Part shown: positions 37,728 through 46,011 of the stretch, one piece after another
Numbering within the stretch: the first letter of the stretch is position 1
Layout: every line of letters starts with the position of its first letter
Assembly: GCF_014203755.1 (NCBI RefSeq)
Contig: NZ_JACHJS010000001.1
Location: forward strand, 1,364,001-1,428,000
Direction: 5' to 3'
Source: Saccharothrix violaceirubra
Lineage (GTDB): Bacteria > Actinomycetota > Actinomycetes > Mycobacteriales > Pseudonocardiaceae
Length of the DNA stretch: 64,000 nucleotides
Position numbers and translations under genes: made by a program
The notes under the pieces: model-generated
Told to the model about the DNA's origin: nothing
The model's input: the letters and a program-made list of their open reading frames with translations, nothing else
Database searches by the model: none

Positions 37728-38525
37728 CTAAGCGATGGGTCCCGGTTGGCAGCGCGGGCACCAGTACGCGGGCCGTTCCCGGACCCCGGCACCTTGACCG
37801 GATACGCGCACACGCGTGCCGCACCGCAGACACGGACGGCCCTGACGTTCGAACACCCAGTGCTGCCGACCGCGGACCGACAGTCCGGTTGTGGTCTGCT
37901 CCGGGTGCCACGCGTTGGCCAGGAGCAGCTTTCGTGAGAGGCGCACGGCGTCGCGTGCGTCGACCGTGCGCACAGCGCTCCACGGTGACACGCCGAGGAG
38001 GAAGCACACCTCCGCCTTGTACAAATTGCCGATACCCGCGACGACACGTTGATCAAGTAGCGCGAGCCCGAGTTCGCGGTCCGGTTCTGTGACGAGCCGT
38101 GCGACAGCTTCGGTTTCGTGCGCATCCGACCAGCCCTCGGCCAGCAGATCGGGCCCGAGGTGGCCGACGATCCTGTCCTCGTGCGCGGTCGGGAGCAGTT
38201 CGAGGTCGTGCAACGCGAACCCGACCACGACCCGGTCGACGATCTCCAACAGCGCACGCACCTGGTGCACGGGACGCTTCCACCGTTCACCGGGCCGGTA
38301 CAGGTGCCAGGCACCGTCCATGCGGAAGTGACTGTGCAGGCTCAGACCATCGGAGAACCGGGTGAACAGGTGCTTGCCGACCGAGCGGACCTCCGACACC
38401 TCCCGGCCGCCCAGATCCGCGGTCGCCCATCGTGGATGGCGCAGTTCGCCGCGGACCAGCGTCCGCCCGGCCAACGCCTCGTTCAGGCGGTGACCGGCGA
38501 GGAAGACGGTGTCACCCTCGGGCAC
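37728..38525 (-). CDS. Endonuclease VIII-like DNA glycosylase (Nei2 type)
   Basis: A 265-residue bifunctional glycosylase/AP lyase for oxidised pyrimidines. The catalytic N-terminus MPEGDTV (Pro2 nucleophile, Glu3) is intact. The H2TH helix region contains [15 protein letters not shown], and a C-terminal zinc finger is formed by CLRCGTRV...YWCPRC (four cysteines). Length and motifs match the mycobacterial Nei2 branch. It overlaps the lysE gene by 14 bases. Confidence 0.93.
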   Translation of the reverse strand: MPEGDTVFLAGHRLNEALAGRTLVRGELRHPRWATADLGGREVSEVRSVGKHLFTRFSDGLSLHSHFRMDGAWHLYRPGERWKRPVHQVRALLEIVDRVVVGFALHDLELLPTAHEDRIVGHLGPDLLAEGWSDAHETEAVARLVTEPDRELGLALLDQRVVAGIGNLYKAEVCFLLGVSPWSAVRTVDARDAVRLSRKLLLANAWHPEQTTTGLSVRGRQHWVFERQGRPCLRCGTRVRVSGQGAGVRERPAYWCPRCQPGPIA

Positions 38526-39147
38526 CGCTCTCCAACGCGATCTTCAGTCCGAACGCGACCAGGACCGACGCCGTCGCACGCTCCATGAACCGACGTACGG
38601 CCGGTCGGTTCAACACGAGCACCGCACGCCCGGCCAGCCACACGACGCACAGCTGCCAGACCTGCCCGATGAGGACGTGGATACCGACCAGCAGCACGGC
38701 CCACGAGGTCGTGCCCCCGGTCGTGGGCAGGAACTGCGGGAGCAGGCTCAGGTAGAACACGCCGATCTTCGGGTTGAGCAGGTTCGTGATGAACCCGATC
38801 CGCAGCGCGCGCGTGGGCGTGGTGCGTTCCACCTCGACCGGTTCGTCGAGCTGCCGTCGACGCACCGACTTGTACAGCGCCGACCCGCCCAACCACAGCA
38901 GGTACGCCGCGCCCGCGTACCGCACGACCTCGTACGCGAAGCGTGACGCGATCAACAACGCGGTCAACCCCGCGATACTGGCGGCACCCCACACCACGCA
39001 CCCGAGCGTCGTGCCGAAACCGCCGACGACGCCCGCGCGGCGTCCGCCGCCGAGCACCATGCGTAGCAGCATCATCGTGTCGAGGCCGGGTGTGATCGTG
39101 AGCAGCAGTGCCGCGACCGCGAACGCGACCAACGCGGTCGTGCTCAC
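38512..39147 (-). CDS. LysE family translocator
   Basis: A 211-residue exporter with six hydrophobic helices. The N-terminal LTITPGLDTMMLLRMVLGGGRRAG is the LysE/RhtB signature (P-G-P/L-D, then G-G-R-R-A-G), and GFITNLLNPKIGVFYLSLLPQF is the second. Family members export amino acids such as lysine, threonine or homoserine lactone; substrate here is unknown. The start overlaps the end of the ParA-like gene (ATGA). Confidence 0.9.
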   Translation of the reverse strand: MSTTALVAFAVAALLLTITPGLDTMMLLRMVLGGGRRAGVVGGFGTTLGCVVWGAASIAGLTALLIASRFAYEVVRYAGAAYLLWLGGSALYKSVRRRQLDEPVEVERTTPTRALRIGFITNLLNPKIGVFYLSLLPQFLPTTGGTTSWAVLLVGIHVLIGQVWQLCVVWLAGRAVLVLNRPAVRRFMERATASVLVAFGLKIALESGARG

Positions 39148-39980
39148 GCCTCCACTGCTTCCTGGATCTCCTCGTCGTCGAAGTCGCGGTGCACGGCACG
39201 TCGCCTGCTCCGACTCATCCGGAGAATCCGGGCGAGCACGAGGTTGAACGCCAGCGCGACCTCACGCGCACCCGGTGTACCCCACTCGTGGATCGGCATG
39301 CACGCGCCCTGCGCCTGCTGCACCGCCAACCGGTCGGGCAGCGCCACCGGCATGACCAGTGGACCGAAGATGTCGCGCAACTCGTCGATGCGGAACTGGT
39401 GCTCGTGCGACCGCGGCCGGACGCGGTTGACCACGACGCCGAGCGGCTGGAGGTCCGGGTTGTGCTCGCGCTCGGCCTGCACCGCCTCGAACGCCCGTTG
39501 CACGCCGGCGACGGCGAACATCGTCGGCTCGGTGACCAGCAGTGCGCGGTCGGCCGCCACGAGCGCGGACCGGGTCAGCTGGCCCAGTGAAGGCGGACAA
39601 TCCAGCAGGACCAGCTGGTAAGGCTCCTCCTGGTCCTGGAGCAGCCGCAACGCGTCCCGCAGCCGGTTCAGCCGTGACTCGCCCGGATCGGGGTGGTTGA
39701 GCGATTCGGCGTCCTCGGACCCGGCGAGCACGTCGACGCTCTCACCCCAGCCGCTCGGCGCGATCGCGTCGCGCAGGTTCGCCGCGGTCGGCTCCCGCAG
39801 CACGTCGTAGACGCTGGCCGGCGTGTCCTCGGGTTCCAGCGTCGAGGTGGCGTTGCACTGCGGATCGAGGTCGACGACCAGCGTACGGACACCGCGTCGG
39901 AGCGCTGCCGACGCGAGTCCGAGCGCGACCGTCGTCTTACCGACACCACCCTTGAGGCTGAGCACCGCGACCGTATGCAC
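39144..39980 (-). CDS. ParA/MinD-type ATPase
   Basis: A 278-residue Soj/ParA-like P-loop ATPase. It has the deviant Walker A KGGVGKTT with both lysines (residues about 10-17), Walker A' VVDLDPQCN, and Walker B LVLLDCPPSLG. The basic C-terminus (SRSRRRAVHR) may bind DNA or membrane. No parB gene is adjacent, so this is an orphan ParA rather than the chromosome segregation pair. It heads a four-gene operon with lysE, nei and pyrD, which says little about its job. Upstream in-frame codons overlap the methyltransferase gene on the other strand and are not coding. Confidence 0.9.
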   Translation of the reverse strand: MHTVAVLSLKGGVGKTTVALGLASAALRRGVRTLVVDLDPQCNATSTLEPEDTPASVYDVLREPTAANLRDAIAPSGWGESVDVLAGSEDAESLNHPDPGESRLNRLRDALRLLQDQEEPYQLVLLDCPPSLGQLTRSALVAADRALLVTEPTMFAVAGVQRAFEAVQAEREHNPDLQPLGVVVNRVRPRSHEHQFRIDELRDIFGPLVMPVALPDRLAVQQAQGACMPIHEWGTPGAREVALAFNLVLARILRMSRSRRRAVHRDFDDEEIQEAVEA

Positions 39981-40014
39981 GTTGTGCAGCCTACGGCCCT
40001 TAGGCTTTGGTGCC

Positions 40015-40716
40015 ATGCGACCGGACGCCGTACACAGCGTGCTCGACGCGGAGCTGACCGCCGCACGTGCCCGGCGGGGCGGCGAACCGCCCCGGGTGCT
40101 CGACGTGGGCGGGGGCAGCGGCGTCTGGGCCGTGCCTCTGGCCGTGGCCGGATGCTCGGTCACGGTCGTCGAACCGAGCCCGAACGCGCTCGCCACGTTG
40201 CACCGCCGTGCCTCCGAGGCGGGCGTGCTCGACCGGATCACCGCGGTCCAGGGGGACACCGACGCGTTGGACGCGGACGGCAGCGCCGATCTCGTGCTCG
40301 CGCACGGTCTGCTGGAAGTCGTCGACGACGCCGACGTGGCGCTGGGCGCGTTGGCGGCTTCGGCCGCGTCGGGCGGTGCCGTGTCGGTGCTCGTGCCGAA
40401 CCGCTTCGCCGCCGTGCTGCACCGCGCGCTCGCGGGCAAGCTCGTCGACGCCCGTCGACTGCTCGACACGCCGGGACCCGCGGACCGGCCACGTCGGTTC
40501 GACGTGGCGGACCTGGAGGCGCTCGTCGTGGGAGCGGGACTGAAACTCGAGGTGCTCCAAGGGCACGGTGTCGTCTCCGATCTCGTCCCCGGCGCCGTGC
40601 TGGAGTCCAGCCCCGGCGCCGCCGATGCGTTGGCGGAATTGGAACTCGCCGCGTCCCGACGCCCGCCGTTGCGCGATGTCGCGGCACGGCTGCACGTGCT
40701 CGCACGCAAGCCCTGA
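40015..40716 (+). CDS. Class I SAM-dependent methyltransferase
   Basis: A 233-residue Rossmann-fold methyltransferase. Motif I is VLDVGGGSGVWAVPLA, the acidic motif II end is VVEPSPNAL, and ADLVLAHGLLEVVDD gives motif IV. The pattern resembles CmoM/SmtA-like enzymes. The methyl acceptor is unknown. Divergent from the ParA-like gene with only 34 bases between the starts, so the promoters overlap. Confidence 0.88.
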   Translation: MRPDAVHSVLDAELTAARARRGGEPPRVLDVGGGSGVWAVPLAVAGCSVTVVEPSPNALATLHRRASEAGVLDRITAVQGDTDALDADGSADLVLAHGLLEVVDDADVALGALAASAASGGAVSVLVPNRFAAVLHRALAGKLVDARRLLDTPGPADRPRRFDVADLEALVVGAGLKLEVLQGHGVVSDLVPGAVLESSPGAADALAELELAASRRPPLRDVAARLHVLARKP

Positions 40717-40918
40717 TCGCGGGTTGGCGGGTCGGACGGTGCGGCCGTCCGACCGTCGCGCACGTTCGGCCACTCGCGCCCGTGTCCGCAATTGTCGGGC
40801 GAACATGAGGAGTGCGACGAAAACCGTGATGAACTTCCGGCACGTGTGCGTCCGTCACGCGTCTTGTTTGGGGTAGAACGTGCAGTGACGTTCCGCCCGT
40901 CAAGACGGAGGACCCCGT

Positions 40919-41521
40919 ATGGAGGACCACACAGAACCGTCCTTAGGCGTCGATCGAGGTCTCGATGACCGGGTGCGTGCCGCGGTCGGCGGTGACCGGT
41001 ACGCGATCGACCGTCTGTTGGAGTGCATTCGGCCGCTCGTCGTGCGCTATTGCCGTGCCCGGGTCGGTCGTCAGGAGAAGTCGTACGCGTCGGCGGACGA
41101 CGTCGCGCAGGAGGTGTGCCTCGCCGTCCTGACGGCGTTGCCGTCGTACCGGGATACCGGACGACCGTTCCTGGCGTTCGTCTACGGCATCGCCGCGCAT
41201 AAGGTCGCCGATGCGCACCGCGCGTCGCTGCGCAACCGGGCCGAGCCTGTCCCGGATGTGCCGGATGCGCCCGCCGACGCGGTGGGTCCTGAGCAGCACG
41301 CGTTGCGGACGGAGTTGTCGTCGCAGATGGGGCGCATGCTGCGCACGTTGCCCGACAAGCAGCAGGAGATCCTGTTGCTACGCGTTGTGGTCGGGTTGTC
41401 GGCCGAGGAGACCGCGGCCGTGGTCGGGTACTCGGCGGGTGCGGTGCGCGTGGCGCAGCACCGTGCTTTGTCGCGACTCCGGCGCACGATCGAAGAGAAG
41501 CGCAAGGTACGTCAAGGCTGA
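40919..41521 (+). CDS. Sigma-70 family factor, ShbA/SigD-like
   Basis: A 200-residue alternative sigma factor with regions 2 and 4 only. Region 2 includes SADDVAQEVCLAVLTALPSY and RPFLAFVYGIAAHKVAD, which bind the -10 element and core polymerase. Region 4 includes LPDKQQEILLLRVVVGLSAE and AGAVRVAQHRALSRLRR, the -35-binding HTH. It resembles ShbA of Streptomyces, which drives the principal sigma gene, and mycobacterial SigD. No anti-sigma gene follows. Codon 9 is TTA (40943-40945), rare in this genome type, so translation may depend on the bldA-type tRNA. ATG 40919 follows GACGGAGG. Confidence 0.88.
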   Translation: MEDHTEPSLGVDRGLDDRVRAAVGGDRYAIDRLLECIRPLVVRYCRARVGRQEKSYASADDVAQEVCLAVLTALPSYRDTGRPFLAFVYGIAAHKVADAHRASLRNRAEPVPDVPDAPADAVGPEQHALRTELSSQMGRMLRTLPDKQQEILLLRVVVGLSAEETAAVVGYSAGAVRVAQHRALSRLRRTIEEKRKVRQG

Positions 41522-41648
41522 GCCCGTCGAAGTGTCCGCTGAGGTCTGCTGGGGGGCGAGGTTCACGACCGACCGTCGCGGCCGAGGTGACATCGAACTG
41601 ACACGCTCGGGACACCTGCGCACCGCTCGGCGTTCTGACGTACACTCA

Positions 41649-41664
41649 TCGAACATAGGTTCGA
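41649..41664 (+). promoter_or_regulatory. LexA (SOS) box upstream of dinB
   Basis: TCGAACATAGGTTCGA is a perfect TCGAAC-N4-GTTCGA, the LexA operator consensus of actinobacteria. It ends 20 bases before the dinB start, the right place to repress dinB until DNA damage. Confidence 0.85.
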
Positions 41665-41684
41665 ACGCTTCGAGAGGTTGGGCA

Positions 41685-42962
41685 GTGGGTCGAAGCGCGA
41701 ACCTGCCACGTGGCCTCGTCGACCGATTCCGGGTCCGTGGCGACGACAAGCCGGACGACGGCGGCTGTCCGATGTTGCACGTCGACATGGATGCGTTCTA
41801 CGCGTCCGTGGAGATCCGGGACGATCCCTCGTTGGCCGCCAAACCGGTGATCGTCGGCGGTACCGCGAATCGCGGTGTCGTCGCTTCGGCGAACTACCTG
41901 GCACGCGAGTACGGCGTGCGCTCGGCCATGCCGACCGCGCACGCCCGTCGGCTGGCGCCGCACGCCGTGTTCGTCTCCCCGAACTTCGCCCGGTACCAGG
42001 AGGTCTCCCGGGGTGTGATGTCGATCTTCCGCGACGTTACGCCCCTCGTCGAGCCGTTGAGCCTCGACGAGGCGTTCCTGGACGTCGGAGGCGCTCTGCG
42101 TCGTCTGCGCACAACTTCAGCCGGTGTCGCGGCACTCGTCCGGGCACGGGTGGAGGAGACGTACGGGATCACCTGCTCGGTCGGTGTGGCACCGACCAAG
42201 TTCCTGGCGAAGCTCGCATCGGGGATGTGCAAACCCGACGGCCTCATGGTCGTGCCTCGTTCGGAGGTGTCGGAGTTCCTGCACCCGCTTCCGGTCTCGG
42301 CGCTGTGGGGTGTCGGCGCGCGGACCGCTGAGCAGCTCGCCCAGGTGGGGCTGGATACCGTCGCCGACGTGGCGGCTGCCTCGCTGCCCCGACTGCGCAG
42401 ACTTCTCGGCATCTCGCTGGCCGAGCATCTGCACGCCTTGGCCCAGGGCCACGACGATCGCCCCGTCGTGCCGACGGTGCGCGAGAAGTCGATCGGCGCC
42501 GAGGAGACCTTCGAAGTCGACCACTACGACCGCGAGCTGCTCAAACTCGAGCTGCTGCGGTTGGCGGAACGCTCGACGACCACCCTGCGCTCCCGTGGTC
42601 TGCGGGGGCGCACGGTGTCGATCAAGGTGCGGTTCGCCGACTTCACGACGATCACCCGGTCGCGCACGTTGCCCACCCCCACGGACGTGACCCAGGAGGT
42701 CTACCGGACAGCGGTGGTTCTGCTGCACGACCACGTTCCACCAGGCGCGATCCGACTTGTCGGTGTTCGGATCGAGCAACTCGTCGAACGGGGAGAAGGC
42801 GAGCAACTGCTGCTCGGCACCCCCGAACACGGCTGGCGACAGGCGGATCAGGCCGCGGACCTGGCGAGGACGAAGTTCGGCACCACCGCTGTCCGCCCGG
42901 CCTCGCTCCTGACTCCGCCACCCGCCAGATCGGCCGACCCGCTACCACCGCGCGATCATTGA
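41685..42962 (+). CDS. dinB: DNA polymerase IV (Y family)
   Basis: An error-prone translesion polymerase of 425 residues. The palm metal residues are in HVDMDAFYASVE (about residues 32-43) and SLDEAFLDV (about 125-133). The finger region includes VIVGGTANRGVVASANYLAREYGVRSAMP (split motifs, YLAREYGVRS conserved), and the HhH thumb ALWGVGARTAEQL and the little finger domain follow. There is no obvious C-terminal beta-clamp motif of the QLxLF type; QLLLGTPE near residue 380 may serve. The GTG at 41685 follows GAGAGG. The upstream LexA box predicts SOS induction. Confidence 0.94.
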   Translation: MGRSANLPRGLVDRFRVRGDDKPDDGGCPMLHVDMDAFYASVEIRDDPSLAAKPVIVGGTANRGVVASANYLAREYGVRSAMPTAHARRLAPHAVFVSPNFARYQEVSRGVMSIFRDVTPLVEPLSLDEAFLDVGGALRRLRTTSAGVAALVRARVEETYGITCSVGVAPTKFLAKLASGMCKPDGLMVVPRSEVSEFLHPLPVSALWGVGARTAEQLAQVGLDTVADVAAASLPRLRRLLGISLAEHLHALAQGHDDRPVVPTVREKSIGAEETFEVDHYDRELLKLELLRLAERSTTTLRSRGLRGRTVSIKVRFADFTTITRSRTLPTPTDVTQEVYRTAVVLLHDHVPPGAIRLVGVRIEQLVERGEGEQLLLGTPEHGWRQADQAADLARTKFGTTAVRPASLLTPPPARSADPLPPRDH

Positions 42963-43734
42963 CCGGCTAAGGCAAGTCCGGGCTATCAAGATAGATGAGG
43001 TGGTCGACGACGAGTCGGCGGTCGGCGTTGGGCCCGAGCCGACCCGACCTAAGACGTGCGCACCGCACTGCCAGGAAACCTCTCAGGCGTACGCCGTCGG
43101 CGTTCGGCAAGAAATTCACTCCTGGTGTCGCGCCGGCTGACAGGTGAAGTGATCTCAGCGAGGTGCGGTGGAGGCCGGCCGTGTTCGACTGGGTGCAGAT
43201 CAGGGCTGCGACGACGATGTGGGTGACGTTCGCTGGCCCGCAGTGGTGGTCCGCACCGCCTTCCAACGGTCGATGAGCAGGGCTAAGGCAGGGCGGATCG
43301 GACTCGTGTGCACCGTAGCCGCAGGTTGCGGGTCCCCTGGTCGGTGGTGAGTCCGCTTTCCCAGGGGGTGCGGGTGGCATGGCGTGGACGCGTACCGCAG
43401 GGGGCATGTGTGCGCGCGGGTTCGACCTGACTGACCCGGAGCGGGAATCCGTCGAGGGTGGTGACGGTTGTGATAAGTCCGCCGTGGCGGCGTGCTTTGC
43501 CCGAGTGCGCGCGTCGATCACCTTGCCGTGTCGGTTGACGATGGTCTCGCCGTGGTGGCGAGTGCCGCGGGGTCGGTGTGGTCGCATAACCAGCGCACGT
43601 CGAGCACGGCCCGGGCGATTCAGCTCGGCTCCCTCGCACCGGTGTGAGTGTCGATCCGTGCGCACTCGCGTTGCGGCGGCAGGACTGTGCATCGGGACAC
43701 CAAGGCCGCGTCCCACGCGGACAGTTTCGTGAGC
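42963..43734. other. Degenerate non-coding stretch downstream of dinB
   Basis: No intact gene. Minus-strand frames contain protein-like fragments (for example RRLVVDHLIYLDSPDL near 42970-43020) without starts or consistent frame. With the adjacent transposase remnant this looks like a decayed insertion region. Confidence 0.45.
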
Positions 43735-44099
43735 CGTGTGAAGCAGGTCGATGCTGCGGAGAGAGAGTGAGGAGGCGTGGTGGTCGGTCAGCCGCGAGAT
43801 GGGTGCGTTTGACGCCCCTGCCGGAGGTGGCCGACCTGTTCGCTCGGACGAGTCGATGCCCACGCGTGCGACGCATGGGGATGACGCGCGGCGGCGCGAC
43901 CTGGCAGAGGTCGTCGATGTCGTAGGCCTTGTCGGCGAACGGCTTCGCTCGCCGAACGGGCACTCCCCGCAGCGTGACCGGATGCGCGGCATGGCCCCGC
44001 AGACGTTGGCTTGAGCGATTGGCTGTCATGTGGGTTCGCGGCCGAGACGCCGACGGCAATTCGATGCGGTTGGGCACGACGTGCACGGACAAAGATCAT
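43735..44099 (-). pseudogene. Remnant of an IS5-type transposase
   Basis: Fragments of a DDE transposase are spread over two minus-strand frames. VGVSAANPHDSQSLKP near 44040-44000 matches the block around the second catalytic Asp. FADKAYDIDDL (43936-43906) matches the D-K-A-Y-D block. GIDSSERTGR, then VKRTH, then SRLTDHH (43880-43780) matches the C-terminal block with the R-W-x-V-E-R-T motif. At least two frameshifts are needed to join them, the N-terminal half is missing and I see no flanking inverted repeats. The element is dead. Confidence 0.7.
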
Positions 44100-44131
44100 G
44101 GTGCAACGCTTATCGCCACGTCAGATGTGCT

Positions 44132-45481
44132 CTAAGCGGCTGCGGCCGGCGGGATGGTCGTGGGATGCGACGCTCGACGTCGTCGAGTGCGGTGTGTTCG
44201 TCGTTCGGCGGCATTGGTCACGGCTCGAAAGAGGTACAGGCCCTGCCAGTACCGCGCCAACGGTGAACTCGGTGGCGGCATGGGGTAGCTGCTGTCGGTG
44301 GCCATGCGTCGGCTGGCGTCGGTGCTCTGGTGACCGCCACGAAAGAGTCCCTTACGGGTCGCCTTGTGCCCGGTTTGCTGGTCCGTGCTCGCCGATGACG
44401 GCTGACGTGACGCCGCGGCGTCACGTCGACGTGTGCTGGACCGGCGCCGTCGGCGGCGAGCGGTGCCGGGACGTCGTGTCTGCGCGTCGAGTTGCTCGGT
44501 CGTTGTCGTGTCGACGCTCGTCATGGTCCGTTTGGCGAGCGTGGCTTGGCGGGGGGCATCGGCGGAACGGTGCACCGTCTTTCCGTCAGGGTGACGAAAG
44601 GTCATGACGGCCGGTCGGTGAGCCGTCGACGAGAACCGGCGTCGTCCGGAAGGTGCGGCACGACGACTGATCACCATCCGGATGCGTCGAGGCGTGTCTC
44701 TGCCGGACTCCTGTCCGTCGGGGGAGGGGCTTTCGGGCACGGATCGGTGGGTGCCGTCCGTCGAACGTCGGCCCGTCGCACCGGTGACCTCCGTGGAGTG
44801 AGGTGCTGTCGAACCGTGGTGAGTCGGTCCGGCGCAGAGATCGGCATCCGACGGGCGGTCGGGACCTCCCGGGGAGAGCGCGGTGTCGGGCTTGGCCCGA
44901 CCGCCGTCCTGGGATCGTGTGAAGGAGTTGCGGTGACGGAAGATCATTGCCGCGAGTACGTAGCGACTCTCCGGGGACGCGCCCCGGAACGACGCGCGTA
45001 GCCGTGGTCCGATGTTCGGGTGAAGGCGCAGGATCTCACTGAGTACCGTGACCAGATCCTGGATCGTGCGGATGCCGTGGGTGGCGTCCGCCATCGCCCG
45101 GTGCAGCGGCGCGGTGCGGAAGCCTTGAAGCAGGACCGGTGACACGTCCCGCGTCGTCGACACCTTCAGATCGCGGGTCGGCGGCGGCATGCGTGTGGTC
45201 AGCACGTGGACCGGTCCCGCGGTCGGCGGCGCCGAGCGGATGCCGTGCAGATGGAGGGCGTCCACGCCGGTGACGACCGCGTTCGCGCCCGCGTAGCGAA
45301 GGGCGGCCTGCATGCGCTGCGGGCGGTTCGGCGGCTTCCTGGTCAGCAGGACGACACCGGGCAGGAGTTCCGGCCAGCGGCCGAGAACCTTCTCACTCGG
45401 CAGTCCGAGCGTGATGAGGTCGGCGGTCTTCGCGACGCCGTGCGGGAACAGTTGGGACAGCGTGTTGGGATCGATTCGCAT
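44132..45481 (-). CDS. AbiEi-like antitoxin-domain protein with anomalous tail
   Basis: The first 185 residues look real. They give a winged-helix start (LSQLFPHGVAKTADLITLGL), then ELLPGVVLLTRKPPNRPQRM, AVTGVDALHLHGIRS-like, PVHVLTTRMPP and FRTAPLHRAMADATHGI. These are the hallmarks of actinobacterial AbiEi-type antitoxin/endonuclease-like proteins, normally about 300 residues. Beyond about base 44930 the frame stays open for 270 more codons but becomes an R/S/T/P-rich sequence without third-position bias. The C-terminal nuclease-like half of the family is absent. The gene is probably truncated and read through into non-coding DNA. ATG 45481 follows GAAGGTGG. No toxin partner is visible. Confidence 0.5.
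   Translation of the reverse strand: MRIDPNTLSQLFPHGVAKTADLITLGLPSEKVLGRWPELLPGVVLLTRKPPNRPQRMQAALRYAGANAVVTGVDALHLHGIRSAPPTAGPVHVLTTRMPPPTRDLKVSTTRDVSPVLLQGFRTAPLHRAMADATHGIRTIQDLVTVLSEILRLHPNIGPRLRASFRGASPESRYVLAAMIFRHRNSFTRSQDGGRAKPDTALSPGGPDRPSDADLCAGPTHHGSTAPHSTEVTGATGRRSTDGTHRSVPESPSPDGQESGRDTPRRIRMVISRRAAPSGRRRFSSTAHRPAVMTFRHPDGKTVHRSADAPRQATLAKRTMTSVDTTTTEQLDAQTRRPGTARRRRRRSSTRRRDAAASRQPSSASTDQQTGHKATRKGLFRGGHQSTDASRRMATDSSYPMPPPSSPLARYWQGLYLFRAVTNAAERRTHRTRRRRASHPTTIPPAAAA
44404..44427. repeat. Perfect 24-bp palindrome
   Basis: GACGTGACGCCG is followed directly by its exact complement, with no loop. It lies in the degenerate tail of the AbiEi-like frame. It could be an operator or a cruciform-prone remnant of a mobile element end. 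Confidence 0.5.
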
Positions 45482-45532
45482 GCGTCCACCTTCGGCTGTG
45501 GGGCGCATGGGGGCGAGGATGGGTTGTCAATC

Positions 45533-45560
45533 TGTGGATAACTCGAGGGGCTGTGGACAA
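45533..45560 (-). promoter_or_regulatory. Pair of DnaA-box-like sites
   Basis: TGTGGATAA (45533-45541) and TGTGGACAA (45552-45560) are the complements of TTATCCACA and TTGTCCACA, both strong DnaA-box forms, in the same orientation 19 bp apart. They lie just upstream of the AbiEi-like gene. Confidence 0.5.
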
Positions 45561-45667
45561 CTTCGTCGTCAACGTCCCGAACCGAGATGCCTCCCGCGGA
45601 CCCGACCGTCCGCAGAAGGCATCTCCTGTAGCGGTCGCCACCCCTCGTGGGCGCCGCGGGTCCAGGG

Positions 45668-45925
45668 CTACAGGTGGACCAGGGGCTCCCTGATCTCGGC
45701 GTTCAACTCGCGCCGTTCCGCACGGACCTCGCGCCACGCGTCGAGGACGGCGAACAGACCACCGGCGAGAACGAGCGCGACGGCCAAGGACACGACGCCG
45801 TCCGCTTCGAACCGGGTGACGATGACGACCGTGCTCCAGAGTTGGATCACGGTGAAGACCACGGTGCAGGCGATACGTTCGGTCAATCGGCGGCGTGCCT
45901 TGACCGACTCCGGGTTGGTGATCAC
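45668..45925 (-). CDS. Small two-span membrane protein
   Basis: 85 residues: a basic start (SVKARRRLTER), two hydrophobic helices (about 19-38 and 45-62) and a charged cytoplasmic tail (WREVRAERRELNAEIRE). No family recognised. The GTG at 45925 follows GGGGGAAG, a strong ribosome binding site. An ATGAGCT/AGCTCAT inverted repeat lies at 45938-45959, 13 bases upstream of the start, and may be its operator. Confidence 0.7.
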   Translation of the reverse strand: MITNPESVKARRRLTERIACTVVFTVIQLWSTVVIVTRFEADGVVSLAVALVLAGGLFAVLDAWREVRAERRELNAEIREPLVHL

Positions 45926-45937
45926 GGCTTCCCCCTT

Positions 45938-45959
45938 ATGAGCTGGACGAATAGCTCAT
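45938..45959 (-). promoter_or_regulatory. Inverted repeat upstream of the small membrane protein gene
   Basis: ATGAGCT and AGCTCAT, a perfect 7-bp inverted repeat, flank 8 nt (GGACGAAT). It sits in the promoter/leader of the small gene and 52 bases from the end of the Crp/Fnr gene. Confidence 0.4.
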
Positions 45960-46011
45960 TTGTAGGAGGATTCCGCGTATTGGTCTGCGTCAGGTGACGC
46001 ACAACGGCGAA

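Noticed and set aside
39981..41645. Minus-strand extension of the ParA-like gene over the methyltransferase and sigma genes
   Set aside because: Proline/arginine/threonine-rich antisense reading. ParA homology begins at GTG 39980.
44492..45001. Plus-strand 169-codon frame in the decayed region
   Set aside because: Arg/Gly/Val-rich without family motifs or ribosome binding site; antisense to the AbiEi-like frame.
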